Source: Halorubrum aidingense JCM 13560
GTDB taxonomy: Archaea > Halobacteriota > Halobacteria > Halobacteriales > Haloferacaceae
DNA: 64,000 bases
Direction: 5' to 3'
Assembly (NCBI RefSeq): GCF_000336995.1
Contig: NZ_AOJI01000013.1
Coordinates: forward strand, 33,523-97,522
Shown piece by piece: positions 32,656-41,491 of the stretch (position 1 is the first letter of the stretch; every line of letters begins with the position of its first letter). The notes under the pieces were generated by a model, which was not told the DNA's origin, did no database searches, and saw only the letters and a program-made list of their open reading frames with translations. Position numbers and translations under genes: made by a program.

Positions 32656-33318
32656 CTACAGTCCGGGAATCGCCGGGACGAGGACCGCGGCGGCCTCCGC
32701 GGCCGCGAACGTCGAGTCGTACAGGTGGTTGAGCAGGAGGTACGTGACGACGCCGAGCACGAGCGAGAGGAGCCACGCGCCGGCGGCGATCCGCCCGACC
32801 CGACGGTGGGGCGTCTGGTTCCGAAGCTCCGCCTCGGTGTGCGTAAGTCCGAGGACGATGGCGTAGAGGACGACGGGGACGGAGACGACGGAGAGCACGA
32901 TGTGGATCGCGAGCATGATCAGGTATGCCGGATACACCCACTCCCACAGCGGCACCCACGCGTACGACGAGTCCAAGACGAACTCCCGCGTTCCGCCGCC
33001 GGCGACCTTCGGCAGGTACATCGAGAGAAACAGCAGGATGAGGACGAACGAGGTGGTCATCGCCGCCGCGTGCTTTTTGACCTCGTCGTTGCGGATCCAG
33101 TACCACCCGAGCGAGAGCGTGACGATGGTGATCGTGTTGACGACGGCGATACCGTGTGCGAGCAGGTCGACGGTGCCGCGAGTCAGGGTCGGGAACAACG
33201 CCTGGAACTCGGGGACGAGGAACACCCCGCCGACGGCGCCGTAGCCGACGATCGTGAGGAGTGCGGTGATCGCGCCGGCCCGCTCTTTGGCCCGGTCGCG
33301 AACGCTGACGGTGGACAT
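32656..33318 (-). CDS. DUF420 membrane protein (CtaM-like)
   Basis: A 220-residue protein with about five transmembrane helices and the DUF420 pattern: VDLLAHGIAVVNTITIVTLSLGWY, KKHAAAMTTSFVLILLFL, and YLIMLAIHIVLSVVSVPVVLY, with conserved His in each of the helices. The family includes bacterial CtaM, which helps assemble cytochrome oxidase; no such partner is adjacent. ATG 33318 (MSTVSVRDR) is chosen over a TTG six bases upstream. Role here is inferred only from the family. Confidence 0.82.
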   Translation of the reverse strand: MSTVSVRDRAKERAGAITALLTIVGYGAVGGVFLVPEFQALFPTLTRGTVDLLAHGIAVVNTITIVTLSLGWYWIRNDEVKKHAAAMTTSFVLILLFLSMYLPKVAGGGTREFVLDSSYAWVPLWEWVYPAYLIMLAIHIVLSVVSVPVVLYAIVLGLTHTEAELRNQTPHRRVGRIAAGAWLLSLVLGVVTYLLLNHLYDSTFAAAEAAAVLVPAIPGL

Positions 33319-33404
33319 ACGCAAGGTTGTCGCGGGACGGTTATGGGAGTTTCGAGGGCGGAATCTGTCGCCGGCTGCCGGAGTCCGCTCACCGGCGGGT
33401 CAGC

Positions 33405-34457
33405 TCACCGCTCGATGACGCCCGTCGCACTCGCGACCTCGATTGCGGCCTCCTCGTTGATCCCGCCCTGAAGGATCGTGTAGCGGTCGCGGATCTCGTG
33501 GGCGGTCGTCAGCGCGGCGATCAGCTCCTCGTCGTCGATACCCAGTTCGGCCGCGGTCGTCGGGGCGTCGAGCTCCGCGAGCGCCTCGCGGATCGCACTC
33601 CACCGCCCGTTCTCGCCGCTGTGGAGGTACTCGGTCATGATCGAGGCGACGCCGACCTGGTGGCCGTGAAGCGCCTTTCCGGGCGCGATTCGGTCGAGCT
33701 GGTGAGAGATGAGGTGTTCCGCGCCAGAGGCGGGCCGCGAGGAGCCCGCGATCGACATCGCGACCCCGGAGGAGACGAGCGCCTTGACGACGACCCACGA
33801 CGACTCCTCTAAGCCGGGGCGGATCATGTCCGCGTTCTCGACGAGTAGCTCCGCGGTCATCTCCGAGAGCGCGCCCGCGTACTCGCTGTACTCGACGTTT
33901 CGGAGCCGGCGGGCGAGCCGCCAGTCTTTCACGGCGGTGTAGTTCGAGATGATGTCGGCACAGCCGGCGGTGGTGAGTCGCCACGGCGCGTTCGCGAGCA
34001 GCGTCGTGTCCGCGACGACCGCCAGGGGCGGGTCGGCGGCGACCGAGTGGCGCGTGTCGCCCTCGGGAATCGAAGAGCGCCCCGAGACGATCCCGTCGTG
34101 GGACGCCACCGTCGGGACGGAGACGAAGCCGACGCTGAGGTGGTCGGCGGCCATTTTCGCGATGTCGATCGGCTTGCCGCCGCCGAGAGCGATCAGGTAG
34201 CCGGGATCGACTTCCTCGGCGGTTTCGATGAGCCGCTCGACGGCGTCGAAGGAGGCCTCCTTGACCACGGCCGTCGCGGGGTCGTCGAACTGCGCGCGGA
34301 CCCGATCGCCGGCGATGTCGTTCGGCGTGGGGCTCGTCACGATGAGCGGCCGCCCCGTGAGGTACAGCTCGCCGACCGCCGCGCCGAGGTCGTCGAGCAC
34401 GTCGTGGCCGACGAGCACGTTTCGCGGGAGCTTGATCCACGTGGACTTCTCGAACAT
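33405..34457 (-). CDS. egsA: sn-glycerol-1-phosphate dehydrogenase
   Basis: A 350-residue enzyme that makes sn-glycerol-1-phosphate from DHAP, the step that sets archaeal lipid stereochemistry. Motifs: KSTWIKLPRNVLVG at the N-terminus, the NAD(P) loop ALGGGKPIDIAKMAA, VPTVASHDGIVSGRSS, and zinc ligands in SGAEHLISHQLD and ALHGHQVG. ATG 34457 gives MFEKSTW, the usual haloarchaeal beginning and family length; an in-frame ATG at 34496 would add 13 residues and cannot be excluded. A LysE-type exporter lies upstream on the same strand. Confidence 0.94.
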   Translation of the reverse strand: MFEKSTWIKLPRNVLVGHDVLDDLGAAVGELYLTGRPLIVTSPTPNDIAGDRVRAQFDDPATAVVKEASFDAVERLIETAEEVDPGYLIALGGGKPIDIAKMAADHLSVGFVSVPTVASHDGIVSGRSSIPEGDTRHSVAADPPLAVVADTTLLANAPWRLTTAGCADIISNYTAVKDWRLARRLRNVEYSEYAGALSEMTAELLVENADMIRPGLEESSWVVVKALVSSGVAMSIAGSSRPASGAEHLISHQLDRIAPGKALHGHQVGVASIMTEYLHSGENGRWSAIREALAELDAPTTAAELGIDDEELIAALTTAHEIRDRYTILQGGINEEAAIEVASATGVIER

Positions 34458-34541
34458 ATCGGGCGGTCGCGCCGACGGGTCAAAGCCGTTGTCCATGACC
34501 GCGGCGCCCCTGTCCGGGGCGTCGCCGCTCCCCTCGGCGGC

Positions 34542-35234
34542 TCACAGCGTCGCGAGCGTCGCCGCCGCGTCGTATAAAAAGAAGACGCCGAAGCCCGCGA
34601 GCACGATTCCGGAGCCGACAGCAACGAGCGGTGCGAACGTCTCGATACGGCGCTCCGCGGCGACGAGCCCGGTCGGGAAGCCGACGATCCACGTCAGGAC
34701 GCCGAGGAAGAATCCGCCGATCAGCGCGGGGGACCCGGTGGTGACGACGAGCGTCCCGACGAGATCGTCACCAACGAGCGGGAGGTACGCGAGCACGTCG
34801 AGCTCGCCGGGGCGGAGGAGTCCGACGCCGACCGTGAGCCAGAACAACACCTGATACGGGTTCGTCAGCGCGAGCACCAGCGCCTTGCGGAACCCCTTTC
34901 CCTCCTCTATCGAGGGCTCGTCGCCGGCTGTCGGGCGGAAGGACGCCCGGGCGCCGCGCACGGCGCCGACGGCGAAATACAGCATGAGGACGCCGCCGAC
35001 GGCGATCATGACTCCGCGAAGCAGGGGGAGCGATTCGACGACCGCGACGACGCCGAGAGAGGCCAACACGAAGAAGATCGCGTCCGCGGTCGCCGCGCCG
35101 AGGCCGGCGCGGAATCCGGCAACGCGGCCGCGAAGCACCGATTCCTCGGCGATCACTGCGTTCATGGGACCGGGAGGCGCCGCGAGCGCCAGCCCGAAGA
35201 CGACGCCGGCGCCGAGGGTTACGAGGAGACTCAC
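34542..35234 (-). CDS. LysE/RhtB-family exporter
   Basis: A 230-residue membrane protein with about six helices. The LysE signature region reads LALAAPPGPMNAVIAEESVLRG (about 14-35), followed by GFRAGLGAATADAIFF. Family members export amino acids or related small molecules. The start is GTG at 35234 (MSLLVTLGAG), because the first ATG lies beyond the signature motif. A T/A-rich stretch near 35258-35264 on the minus strand could serve as the TATA element. The substrate is unknown. Confidence 0.83.
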   Translation of the reverse strand: MSLLVTLGAGVVFGLALAAPPGPMNAVIAEESVLRGRVAGFRAGLGAATADAIFFVLASLGVVAVVESLPLLRGVMIAVGGVLMLYFAVGAVRGARASFRPTAGDEPSIEEGKGFRKALVLALTNPYQVLFWLTVGVGLLRPGELDVLAYLPLVGDDLVGTLVVTTGSPALIGGFFLGVLTWIVGFPTGLVAAERRIETFAPLVAVGSGIVLAGFGVFFLYDAAATLATL

Positions 35235-35399
35235 ACCGCTTGAGAGGCCCGTTTTCGTGAAAAATCTCGCGACCGAGACATGATCGTCACCGTCGAGGAA
35301 CCGACATCGATGGACGGTTTCGGGGCCGACTGCGGAGTGAGTATCAACTGGGGGACGAATGCCGACTGCGAGATGGGCCTGATCGGGGACAGGCGGCCG

Positions 35400-36062
35400 T
35401 CACTCGTCAGCGCTCTCGACGCGGATCGAGCGGGCGACCGCCGCGGGGAGGCTCTGCTCGCCCGTCGCCGTCACCACGGTTACCATGCCGAACGGCGCGA
35501 CGTCGACGATCTCGAGCTCGGTTCCCGGGGTGATCCCGGCGTCTGCGAGGTAGTCGAGCTCCGCCTCGTCGCGGTCGGAGACGCGGGTGACGATCACCCG
35601 TTCCCCTTCCCCGTGGTCGGTGAGCCGCGGGCCGGTCCCCTCGTCGACCGGTTCGAGGTCGGCACCCGGGATCGGGTCGCCGTGCGGATCGACCGCGGGA
35701 TCGCCGAGGGCCTCCGCGACGCGCCGCTCGAACTCCTCGGAGATGTGGTGTTCTAAGGCGTCGGCCTCCTCGTGGACATCGCTCCAGTCGTAGTCGAGCT
35801 GGTCGGCGAGGAACGCCTCCAAGAGCCGGTGGTGACGGACGACCTCCAACGCTACCGCCTCGCCCTCCGCGGTGAGTTCCGCGCCCTGGTACGGCTCGCG
35901 TTCGACGAGTCCGCGGTCCTCCAGTTTCCTCAGCATGTCCGTGACGGACGGTGAGGTCTTATCGAGGTATTCCGCGATCGCGGACGTCGAAACCGGAGGG
36001 CCCCGCTCGGACTGGAGGACGTAGATTGCCTTTAGATAGTCCTCCATGACGTCGCTCAGCAT
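35400..36062 (-). CDS. Metal-dependent transcriptional regulator, DtxR/MntR family
   Basis: A 220-residue regulator. The winged helix is at 1-70 (MEDYLKAIYVLQSERGPPVS, AEYLDKTSPSVTDMLRKLEDRGLVERE). The metal-binding dimerisation domain follows (RHHRLLEAFLADQLDYDW, HEEADALEHHISEEFERRVAE), then a C-terminal FeoA/SH3-like domain (ITPGTELEIVDVAPFGMVTV). It should bind Fe(II) or Mn(II) and repress uptake genes. ATG 36062 gives the common MLSDVMEDYLKAIY start. TTTATAAA abuts that ATG (36062-36069), which is too close for a normal promoter; see findings. Confidence 0.9.
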   Translation of the reverse strand: MLSDVMEDYLKAIYVLQSERGPPVSTSAIAEYLDKTSPSVTDMLRKLEDRGLVEREPYQGAELTAEGEAVALEVVRHHRLLEAFLADQLDYDWSDVHEEADALEHHISEEFERRVAEALGDPAVDPHGDPIPGADLEPVDEGTGPRLTDHGEGERVIVTRVSDRDEAELDYLADAGITPGTELEIVDVAPFGMVTVVTATGEQSLPAAVARSIRVESADE

Positions 36063-36174
36063 TTATAAACGATCGGCGTCGCCGCCGGAAATATCTACCG
36101 GGAACCGACGACGTGGTCTCCCGTTCTCGCGCGGGAGGACGGGGGAGGGGTCCGCTGTCCGCGCGCCGACGCCG

Positions 36175-36933
36175 CTACTCGTCTTGCAGTTCCGCGTCCC
36201 GCAACGCCTCGTTGAGGTCCTCGCGGATGCGCTCTCCGGTCTCCCGGTCCATCGCCGTCGTGACGATCCGGTTCTCCTGCACGCTGGAGCCGTCACGGAG
36301 GAGGAGCCGGACGTTGCCGTTGGTCCCCGCGCGGGTCGCCTTCGCGCGGAGTCCGGTCCGCGAGCCGGTGCCCCCGGCGTCGATCGGGCCGGGAACGATC
36401 TTCTTGACGTGGGGGTGGTGTGCGACCGTGCTGATCGCCTTCCGCCCCTTTCGGTCGCCGATGATCGTCGAGTGGGAGCCGCCGATCTTCTCTCGGGGGG
36501 GCGTCTCGACGACCTCCAGCGCGCGGTCGCCGCGGCGGTCGAGGACCCACGCGACGACTGGGCTGCGGTCGCCGTCGTTGCTGTCGCCGTCGTCGGCGTC
36601 CGGAACCCGATAGAACTCGTGGTGGATCTGGGCTCGCGTCTCCCGGAGCGGGTCGCGATCGCCGGCGGCGTAGACGGTTTCGGGGCGCTTGCGGCGGATC
36701 TCGTCGGCGACTCGACCGGCGAAATTCCGGAGCTGGATCGCGGTCAGCTGTTCGTCCTGTTCGGGGCGGGTCGTGATCGTGGTCTCGCCGACGACGTCGT
36801 CCTCGTCGAGCATCGCGAGGCGCGCGCGGTCCGCCGAGAACTCGACGACGACGGCGTCGGCGTTGGCGGTGTTACAGGTGAGACAGTAGTCCCCTGGCTT
36901 GCGAAGCGGGGTTCCGCACCGCCGACAGTTCAT
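36175..36933 (-). CDS. DUF2103 predicted metal-binding protein
   Basis: A 252-residue protein. An N-terminal zinc ribbon uses Cys3, Cys6, Cys17 and Cys20 (MNCRRCGTPLRKPGDYCLTC). The C-terminal DUF2103 part contains EKIGGSHSTIIGDRKGRKAI, HHPHVKKIVPGPIDAGG and RLLLRDGSSVQENRIVTTA. The family is predicted to bind metal, with no known reaction. TTTTTAC about 24-28 bases before ATG 36933 marks a leaderless promoter. It is cotranscribed with nothing obvious, and the regulator gene downstream has its own start. Confidence 0.8.
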   Translation of the reverse strand: MNCRRCGTPLRKPGDYCLTCNTANADAVVVEFSADRARLAMLDEDDVVGETTITTRPEQDEQLTAIQLRNFAGRVADEIRRKRPETVYAAGDRDPLRETRAQIHHEFYRVPDADDGDSNDGDRSPVVAWVLDRRGDRALEVVETPPREKIGGSHSTIIGDRKGRKAISTVAHHPHVKKIVPGPIDAGGTGSRTGLRAKATRAGTNGNVRLLLRDGSSVQENRIVTTAMDRETGERIREDLNEALRDAELQDE

Positions 36934-37069
36934 ATCCGACAGAGGCGCGTGAGGGGTAAAAACGCGTCCGTTCGGTGTGCGCTCTGCGCCGGCCCGACGG
37001 TCGATCGGTGACCCGGTATTCGCCGCACCGGAGCAACCCCTATTAGTGGCTGCCCGCCTGAGGGAGCGT

Positions 37070-37807
37070 ATGGACGCCGATCGACCCGAGCCGGACGCCG
37101 TCGAGGCGGACGAACCTGGGGGGGACAAACCTCGGGCGGACAAACCTAGGGCGGACGAACTCGAGGCAGATATTCCGGAGGTGTTCGCGGCCGCCGTCCC
37201 GGGCGGGGCTGCCGTCGAGGACCGGCTCGCACAGCTGTTTCGCGACGGTCGGACAAACGCGTTCGTCGCGTGGTCGATGATCGCGGTGTTAGTCGGCGTG
37301 TTCACGAAGAGCCTGTTGGATCTCGACCTCCAGTCGCTCGTGCTCGTCGCCGCGATGGGCGCCGTCGTGCTCGCGCCGACGGCCGCGGCCCGCAACCCGC
37401 TGGTGATGCTCCCGTGGGAGGTGCTCGGGCTCGCGCTGTTACCCGTGCTCGTCGGCGCGCTGCTCGGCGGCGAGGTGGGGGTCTTCGCGAGGTACCTCTC
37501 GATCGCCGCGCTGGCGCTCATCATCACCGTCGAACTACACATGTTCACCTCGCTGCGCGTGACCCACTGGTTCGCGGTCGTCTTCGTCGTGATGACGACC
37601 ATGGCGACCGCGGGGGTGTGGACGATCCTCCGGTGGAACATGGACCGATCGCTCGGGACGTCGTACCTCACGACGAACGAGGCGCTGATGACCGAATGGC
37701 TCTACGTGACACTTGCCGGACTCGCCGCAGGCGTGCTCTTCGACGCCTACTTCCGGCGGCGCGGGCTGCGGCTCCGTCGCGCCATCTGGCGGGTGGTCAG
37801 CCGATGA
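37070..37807 (+). CDS. Uncharacterised membrane protein, first of a coupled pair
   Basis: A 245-residue protein that I do not recognise. The first 75 residues are acidic and soluble, with a short tandem repeat of KPRADE-type hexapeptides (about 18-32). About six transmembrane helices follow, for example FVAWSMIAVLVGVFTKSLLD, LSIAALALIITVELHMF and WFAVVFVVMTTMATAGVWTI. The membrane His/Met in ELHMFTSLRVTHW may matter. TATTAG (37041-37046) lies 27 bases before ATG 37070, so the start is well placed. It overlaps the next membrane protein gene by ATGA, and the two probably act together. Confidence 0.65.
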   Translation: MDADRPEPDAVEADEPGGDKPRADKPRADELEADIPEVFAAAVPGGAAVEDRLAQLFRDGRTNAFVAWSMIAVLVGVFTKSLLDLDLQSLVLVAAMGAVVLAPTAAARNPLVMLPWEVLGLALLPVLVGALLGGEVGVFARYLSIAALALIITVELHMFTSLRVTHWFAVVFVVMTTMATAGVWTILRWNMDRSLGTSYLTTNEALMTEWLYVTLAGLAAGVLFDAYFRRRGLRLRRAIWRVVSR

Positions 37808-38451
37808 TCCGCACCAGCGTCTCGCTTCCGCGGCCGTCCGTCACGAACCAGCGACGACTCACCAGAGGGATGCAGTTCGTGCTCGTCGGTATCGTCGCGT
37901 ACGGCGTCGTCGCCGGCGCGCCGAAGGCGATCACCAACGGCGGGCTCGGGCTGTTCGTCACGCTTCTGCCGGCGCTGCTCGAACGGAACTACGACATCCC
38001 GCTGGACCCGTGGCTCGGCGTGTGGATCACGGTGGCCGTCTTTTTCCACACGATCGGATCGGCCGGCTTCTACGCCCGCGTCTGGTGGTGGGACCACCTC
38101 ACGCACTCGCTGTCGGCGTCGCTCATCGCCGGCGCGGGGTACACGACGCTGCGGGCCGTCGATCTCCACAACGAGGCGATTCGGATCCCCACCCGCTTCG
38201 CGTTCGTCTTTATCCTCGTGGTCGTCCTCGCGTTCGGCGTGGTGTGGGAGCTGTTCGAGTTCGGGCTCGATCTGCTGGCCGACGAGACGGGGATCACGAT
38301 GCCGCTCGCGCAACACGGGCTCGACGATACGGTCCTCGATATGACGTACAACACGCTCGGCGCGTTAGTCGTCGCGACGTTCGGACAGGCACACCTCTCC
38401 GGCGTCGCCGAGCGCGTCCGCGAGGCGCTGTTCTCGGTGTCTGCGGAGTAG
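37804..38451 (+). CDS. YjdF/DUF2238-like membrane protein, second of a coupled pair
   Basis: A 215-residue membrane protein with about five helices. The stretch VWELFEFGLDLLADETG followed by DDTVLDMTYNTLGALVVA resembles the W-E-x-x-E and D-T-x-x-D-x-x-x-N-x-x-G-A pattern of YjdF/DUF2238 proteins. WWDHLTHSLSASLIAG adds two membrane histidines. Function is unknown for the family. The start overlaps the previous stop (ATGA at 37804-37807), a strong sign of a two-subunit membrane unit. Confidence 0.65.
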   Translation: MIRTSVSLPRPSVTNQRRLTRGMQFVLVGIVAYGVVAGAPKAITNGGLGLFVTLLPALLERNYDIPLDPWLGVWITVAVFFHTIGSAGFYARVWWWDHLTHSLSASLIAGAGYTTLRAVDLHNEAIRIPTRFAFVFILVVVLAFGVVWELFEFGLDLLADETGITMPLAQHGLDDTVLDMTYNTLGALVVATFGQAHLSGVAERVREALFSVSAE

Positions 38452-38501
38452 CGCGGGGAGGACACCGGTCGGCCGATACGTCTCACCGACGTTCCGCCCG
38501 C

Positions 38502-39656
38502 TCAGCGCAGACACGCCGCAACGACGCGCAGCGCGGCCTCTCCGCGGACCTCGTTGGCGAGCAGCGGAACGCGCTTCACGTCGCGTCCGCGGAACAGGTC
38601 GGTCGCGCGTCGGAGCGCCTGCTGTTGGACCTCCCAGCGTCGAGCGCAGAACTCGCAGGTCTCCGGGTTGGGTTCGACGATCCACTCCGGGTCGACGTCG
38701 GCGACGCCGCCGACGCCCTCCATCACTCGGTTGACGACGAGCGTGTTGACGGGAATCCCGAACTCGTCGAGCCGGGCGACGAGCCGCTCGGACTCGACGA
38801 CGCTCATCTCCTCGGGGATGGTGACGACGCGGAAATCGGTTTTCTCGGGGTCTTGAAGCACGCCCCGAAGGCGCTCGATCCGCGCCTGCAGCTCGTCGAG
38901 GTCGGCGGAGGGCTCGGCGTCGTCGCCGCCGAACATCCCCTTGAGCCCGTCCATCATCCCGGAGAAGCGCTGGCGGAGCTTCATCACGCGCCCGATCATC
39001 GAGTCCATGATCTCGGGGAGCTGAAGCAGCCGGAGGGTGTGCCCCGTCGGGGCGGTGTCGACGATGACCCGGTCGAACCGCGGGTCGTCGAGATACTCCA
39101 ACAGCTGGCGCATCGCGGCGGCCTCGTCCGCGCCCGGCATCGTCCCGCCGAGCAGCGATCCGAGCCCCTCGTCGTCGCCGGAGGCGCCCGCCTCACCCGC
39201 GCCGCCCATCATGCCGCCCATCGCGTCGCCCATCTCGCCCATCCCGCCGAGGGGGTCGCCGTCGGTGCCGAACATCCCCTCGTCCATCGCGTCGTCGGGG
39301 TCGATCTCGGCGGCGTACAGCGGGATCTCCTCGCGGATGCGCGTCGGCTCCGCGGGGATATCCGTCTCGTAGGTGTCCGATAGCGAGTGCGCCGGGTCCG
39401 TGGAGACGACGAGGGTGCGGACGCCGCCCGCCGCCGAGGAGAGCCCGGTCGCGGCCGCCATCGTCGTCTTCCCGACGCCGCCTTTCCCGCCGTAGAGCAC
39501 GTATTCGGGGGCGTCGACGCCCGCGGGGAGGTCGGTGGCGTCGTCGACGTCGAGCGTGTTTTCGGCTCCATCGGGGTCGCCGGGCTCGGAGGCCGTATCG
39601 TCCGGCGTCGCCGGCTCGTCGACGCGATCCACGGGTTCGACGTCGATGTCGTCCAT
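38502..39656 (-). CDS. ArsA/Get3-family ATPase
   Basis: A 384-residue ATPase. The deviant Walker A is YGGKGGVGKTT (about 55-65), the switch I region is STDPAHSLSD, and the A loop is DTAPTGHTLRLLQLP. CEFC near the C-terminus gives the zinc-binding CxxC of Get3 homodimers, which argues for tail-anchored-protein targeting and not arsenite export. A Met/Gly-rich insert (GGMGEMGDAMGGMMGG, about 135-152) lies where Get3/TRC40 proteins bind hydrophobic clients. The first 45 residues are an acidic extension. It is upstream of repeat copy D. Confidence 0.88.
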   Translation of the reverse strand: MDDIDVEPVDRVDEPATPDDTASEPGDPDGAENTLDVDDATDLPAGVDAPEYVLYGGKGGVGKTTMAAATGLSSAAGGVRTLVVSTDPAHSLSDTYETDIPAEPTRIREEIPLYAAEIDPDDAMDEGMFGTDGDPLGGMGEMGDAMGGMMGGAGEAGASGDDEGLGSLLGGTMPGADEAAAMRQLLEYLDDPRFDRVIVDTAPTGHTLRLLQLPEIMDSMIGRVMKLRQRFSGMMDGLKGMFGGDDAEPSADLDELQARIERLRGVLQDPEKTDFRVVTIPEEMSVVESERLVARLDEFGIPVNTLVVNRVMEGVGGVADVDPEWIVEPNPETCEFCARRWEVQQQALRRATDLFRGRDVKRVPLLANEVRGEAALRVVAACLR

Positions 39657-39732
39657 ACGCGGGAATGGGCGGGGCCGTTTGTGTACTCGTCGGTCTATAC
39701 GGCAGTGCTACCCGCCGCAGCTCTCGTCAGTC

Positions 39733-39987
39733 GCTTATAAATCGCCATGACGGTGAACACCGCCAAAGGCCCAGTCGCCGGCGGCTTTGCCGCCGGCTTC
39801 CAGAGGCGCTTCGCGCCTCGCTGCCGCGCTCGACTGTCTCCTTGAGCCCTCTCCGCCCCGCACAGCGACCGCACCTCACGCCTCCCCAGCCTCGCGGCTC
39901 CCTTCGGTCGCCGCGTCCCTCGCGCTCGGATTCGCGCCCTTTCGGGCGCTCACCGGAGCGCGCCACCGTATCTCATTTATAAGTCAA
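39733..39987 (-). repeat. Structured intergenic repeat, copy D
   Basis: It fills most of the 365-bp gap between the Get3-like and aroA genes. On the minus strand it runs TATAAAT (39981-39975), CGGTGGCGCGCTCC, hairpin GCGCCC-GAAA-GGGCGC, GAGCGCGAGGGACGC, hairpin GCGGC/GCCGC, the core (39895-39874), hairpin GAGGCGC-GAA-GCGCCTC, hairpin GCCGGCGGC-AAA-GCCGCCGGC, GACTGGG and TTATAA (near 39738). Order and spacing match copy A, but stem sequences differ while pairing is kept. Two further TTATAAAT boxes lie just outside (39975-40015). Confidence 0.8.
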
Positions 39988-40021
39988 TAGTACGGCAGTC
40001 CGGTGGTATTTATAAGCCAGT

Positions 40022-41374
40022 CTACTCGTCTGCGCTCCCGCGCTCGACGGCCATCCCGAGGTCGGCCATCGCGTCGAAGAAGTCGGGGAACGAGACGTCG
40101 ACGTGCTCGCCGCCGCGGATCGTCGTGGTGCCGTCGGCGACGAGCGCGGCCACGGCGAGCGACATCACGATCCGGTGGTCGGCCCGCCCGTCGACGGTCG
40201 CGCCGACGAGGTCGCTCTCGGAGCCGCGGATCGTGAGCACGTCGGGCTCCTCGACCGTCTCCGCGCCCAGCGTCTCCAGCTCCTCGGCCATCGCCGAGAC
40301 GCGATCGGTCTCCTTGTACCGGACGTGCTCGCAGTTCACGATCCGCGTCTCGCCGTCGGCGACCGCGCCGAGCGCGGCGACGGTCGGCAGGAGGTCGGGC
40401 GTGTCGCCCACGTCGACCTCGATGCCCGACAGGTCGGAGCGCGCGACGGTGATGACGCCCGCCTCGCGGTCCCAGTCGATCTCGGCGCCCATGCGCTCCG
40501 CGATATCGACGATCGCGGAGTCGCCCTGCGCGCTCGGCTTGGCGCCTTCGATCCGCACGACCTCGCCCGACTCGGCCGCGACGGCGCCCGCCGCGACCAG
40601 GTACGAGATGGAGGAGAAGTCGCCGGGGACGGTGTAGCTCCCGCCCGCGGGGGCGTACGACTGCCCGCCGGGGACCGAGAAGCCCTCCGCGCCGGCGGCG
40701 CCGTCGGACTCCGTGCCGATCGGCTCCGCTTCGATCCCGAACTCGGCGAGGAGTTCGAGCGTGATGTCGACGTACGGCGCCGACTTGAGCGGCGTCGTCA
40801 GGTCGATCTCGATCCCGTCGTCGGTGACCGCGCCGGCCATCAGCAGCGCGGTGACGTACTGCGAGGAGACGTCGCCCGGGATCGCCACCTCGCCGCCCGC
40901 GAGCGGCCCCGAGATGACGAGCGGGGCCTGCCCGTTCCGCCGGGTGGACTCCGCGCGCACGCCGAGGTCGACGAGCGCCTCCAGCAGGGGGCCTTGCGGC
41001 CGCGACCGGAGCGACCCGTCGCCGGTGAGCACCGTGGTCCCGTCCGCGAGCGCCGACGCGGCGGTGACGAGTCGCATCGTCGTCCCGGAGTTCGCACAGT
41101 CGATCACGTCGTCCGGGACCTCCGGTCGGCCCCCGAAGCCGTCGACGACGAGGGCCTCGGCGTCCCCGATGTCGGTCGCCGACGCGGGATCGACCGCTCC
41201 GCCGAAGGCGGTCACGGCGCGGGCGGTCGCGGTCGTGTCGGCCGAGACGAGCGGGGACTCGACGGTCGCGCCGTCGCTGTATCCGGCGGCGAGCAGCGCG
41301 CGGTGGGTGTAGCTCTTCGAGGGCGGCGCGCGGGTCGTCCCCCGCACGGTCGACTGCGTGACGTGAACGTCCAT
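40022..41374 (-). CDS. aroA: 3-phosphoshikimate 1-carboxyvinyltransferase (EPSP synthase)
   Basis: A 450-residue enzyme of the shikimate pathway that joins PEP and shikimate-3-phosphate. The substrate motifs are [16 protein letters not shown] (about 18-33), [10 protein letters not shown] (PEP site), SRPQGPL, and near the end RYKETDR and [14 protein letters not shown]. Length is normal. ATG 41374 ([12 protein letters not shown]) is the natural start; the open frame upstream reads another promoter region. It is divergent from the aMBF1 gene across 117 bp. The stop lies beside the TTATAAA boxes bordering repeat copy D. Confidence 0.95.
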   Translation of the reverse strand: MDVHVTQSTVRGTTRAPPSKSYTHRALLAAGYSDGATVESPLVSADTTATARAVTAFGGAVDPASATDIGDAEALVVDGFGGRPEVPDDVIDCANSGTTMRLVTAASALADGTTVLTGDGSLRSRPQGPLLEALVDLGVRAESTRRNGQAPLVISGPLAGGEVAIPGDVSSQYVTALLMAGAVTDDGIEIDLTTPLKSAPYVDITLELLAEFGIEAEPIGTESDGAAGAEGFSVPGGQSYAPAGGSYTVPGDFSSISYLVAAGAVAAESGEVVRIEGAKPSAQGDSAIVDIAERMGAEIDWDREAGVITVARSDLSGIEVDVGDTPDLLPTVAALGAVADGETRIVNCEHVRYKETDRVSAMAEELETLGAETVEEPDVLTIRGSESDLVGATVDGRADHRIVMSLAVAALVADGTTTIRGGEHVDVSFPDFFDAMADLGMAVERGSADE

Positions 41375-41461
41375 ACGCCTTGTGCCGTCCGCGACGACAA
41401 GTGGGTACCGACCGCGGCACGATTGCGTCGGTGGTGGCCGGTGCCGCCCGCCGGCGCACAC

Positions 41462-41467
41462 TTTATA
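41462..41467 (+). promoter_or_regulatory. TATA box of the aMBF1 gene
   Basis: TTTATA is centred 27 bases before ATG 41492, which predicts a leaderless transcript. Confidence 0.75.
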
Positions 41468-41491
41468 CCACCGGGAGCGTTAGCGTCGCGT

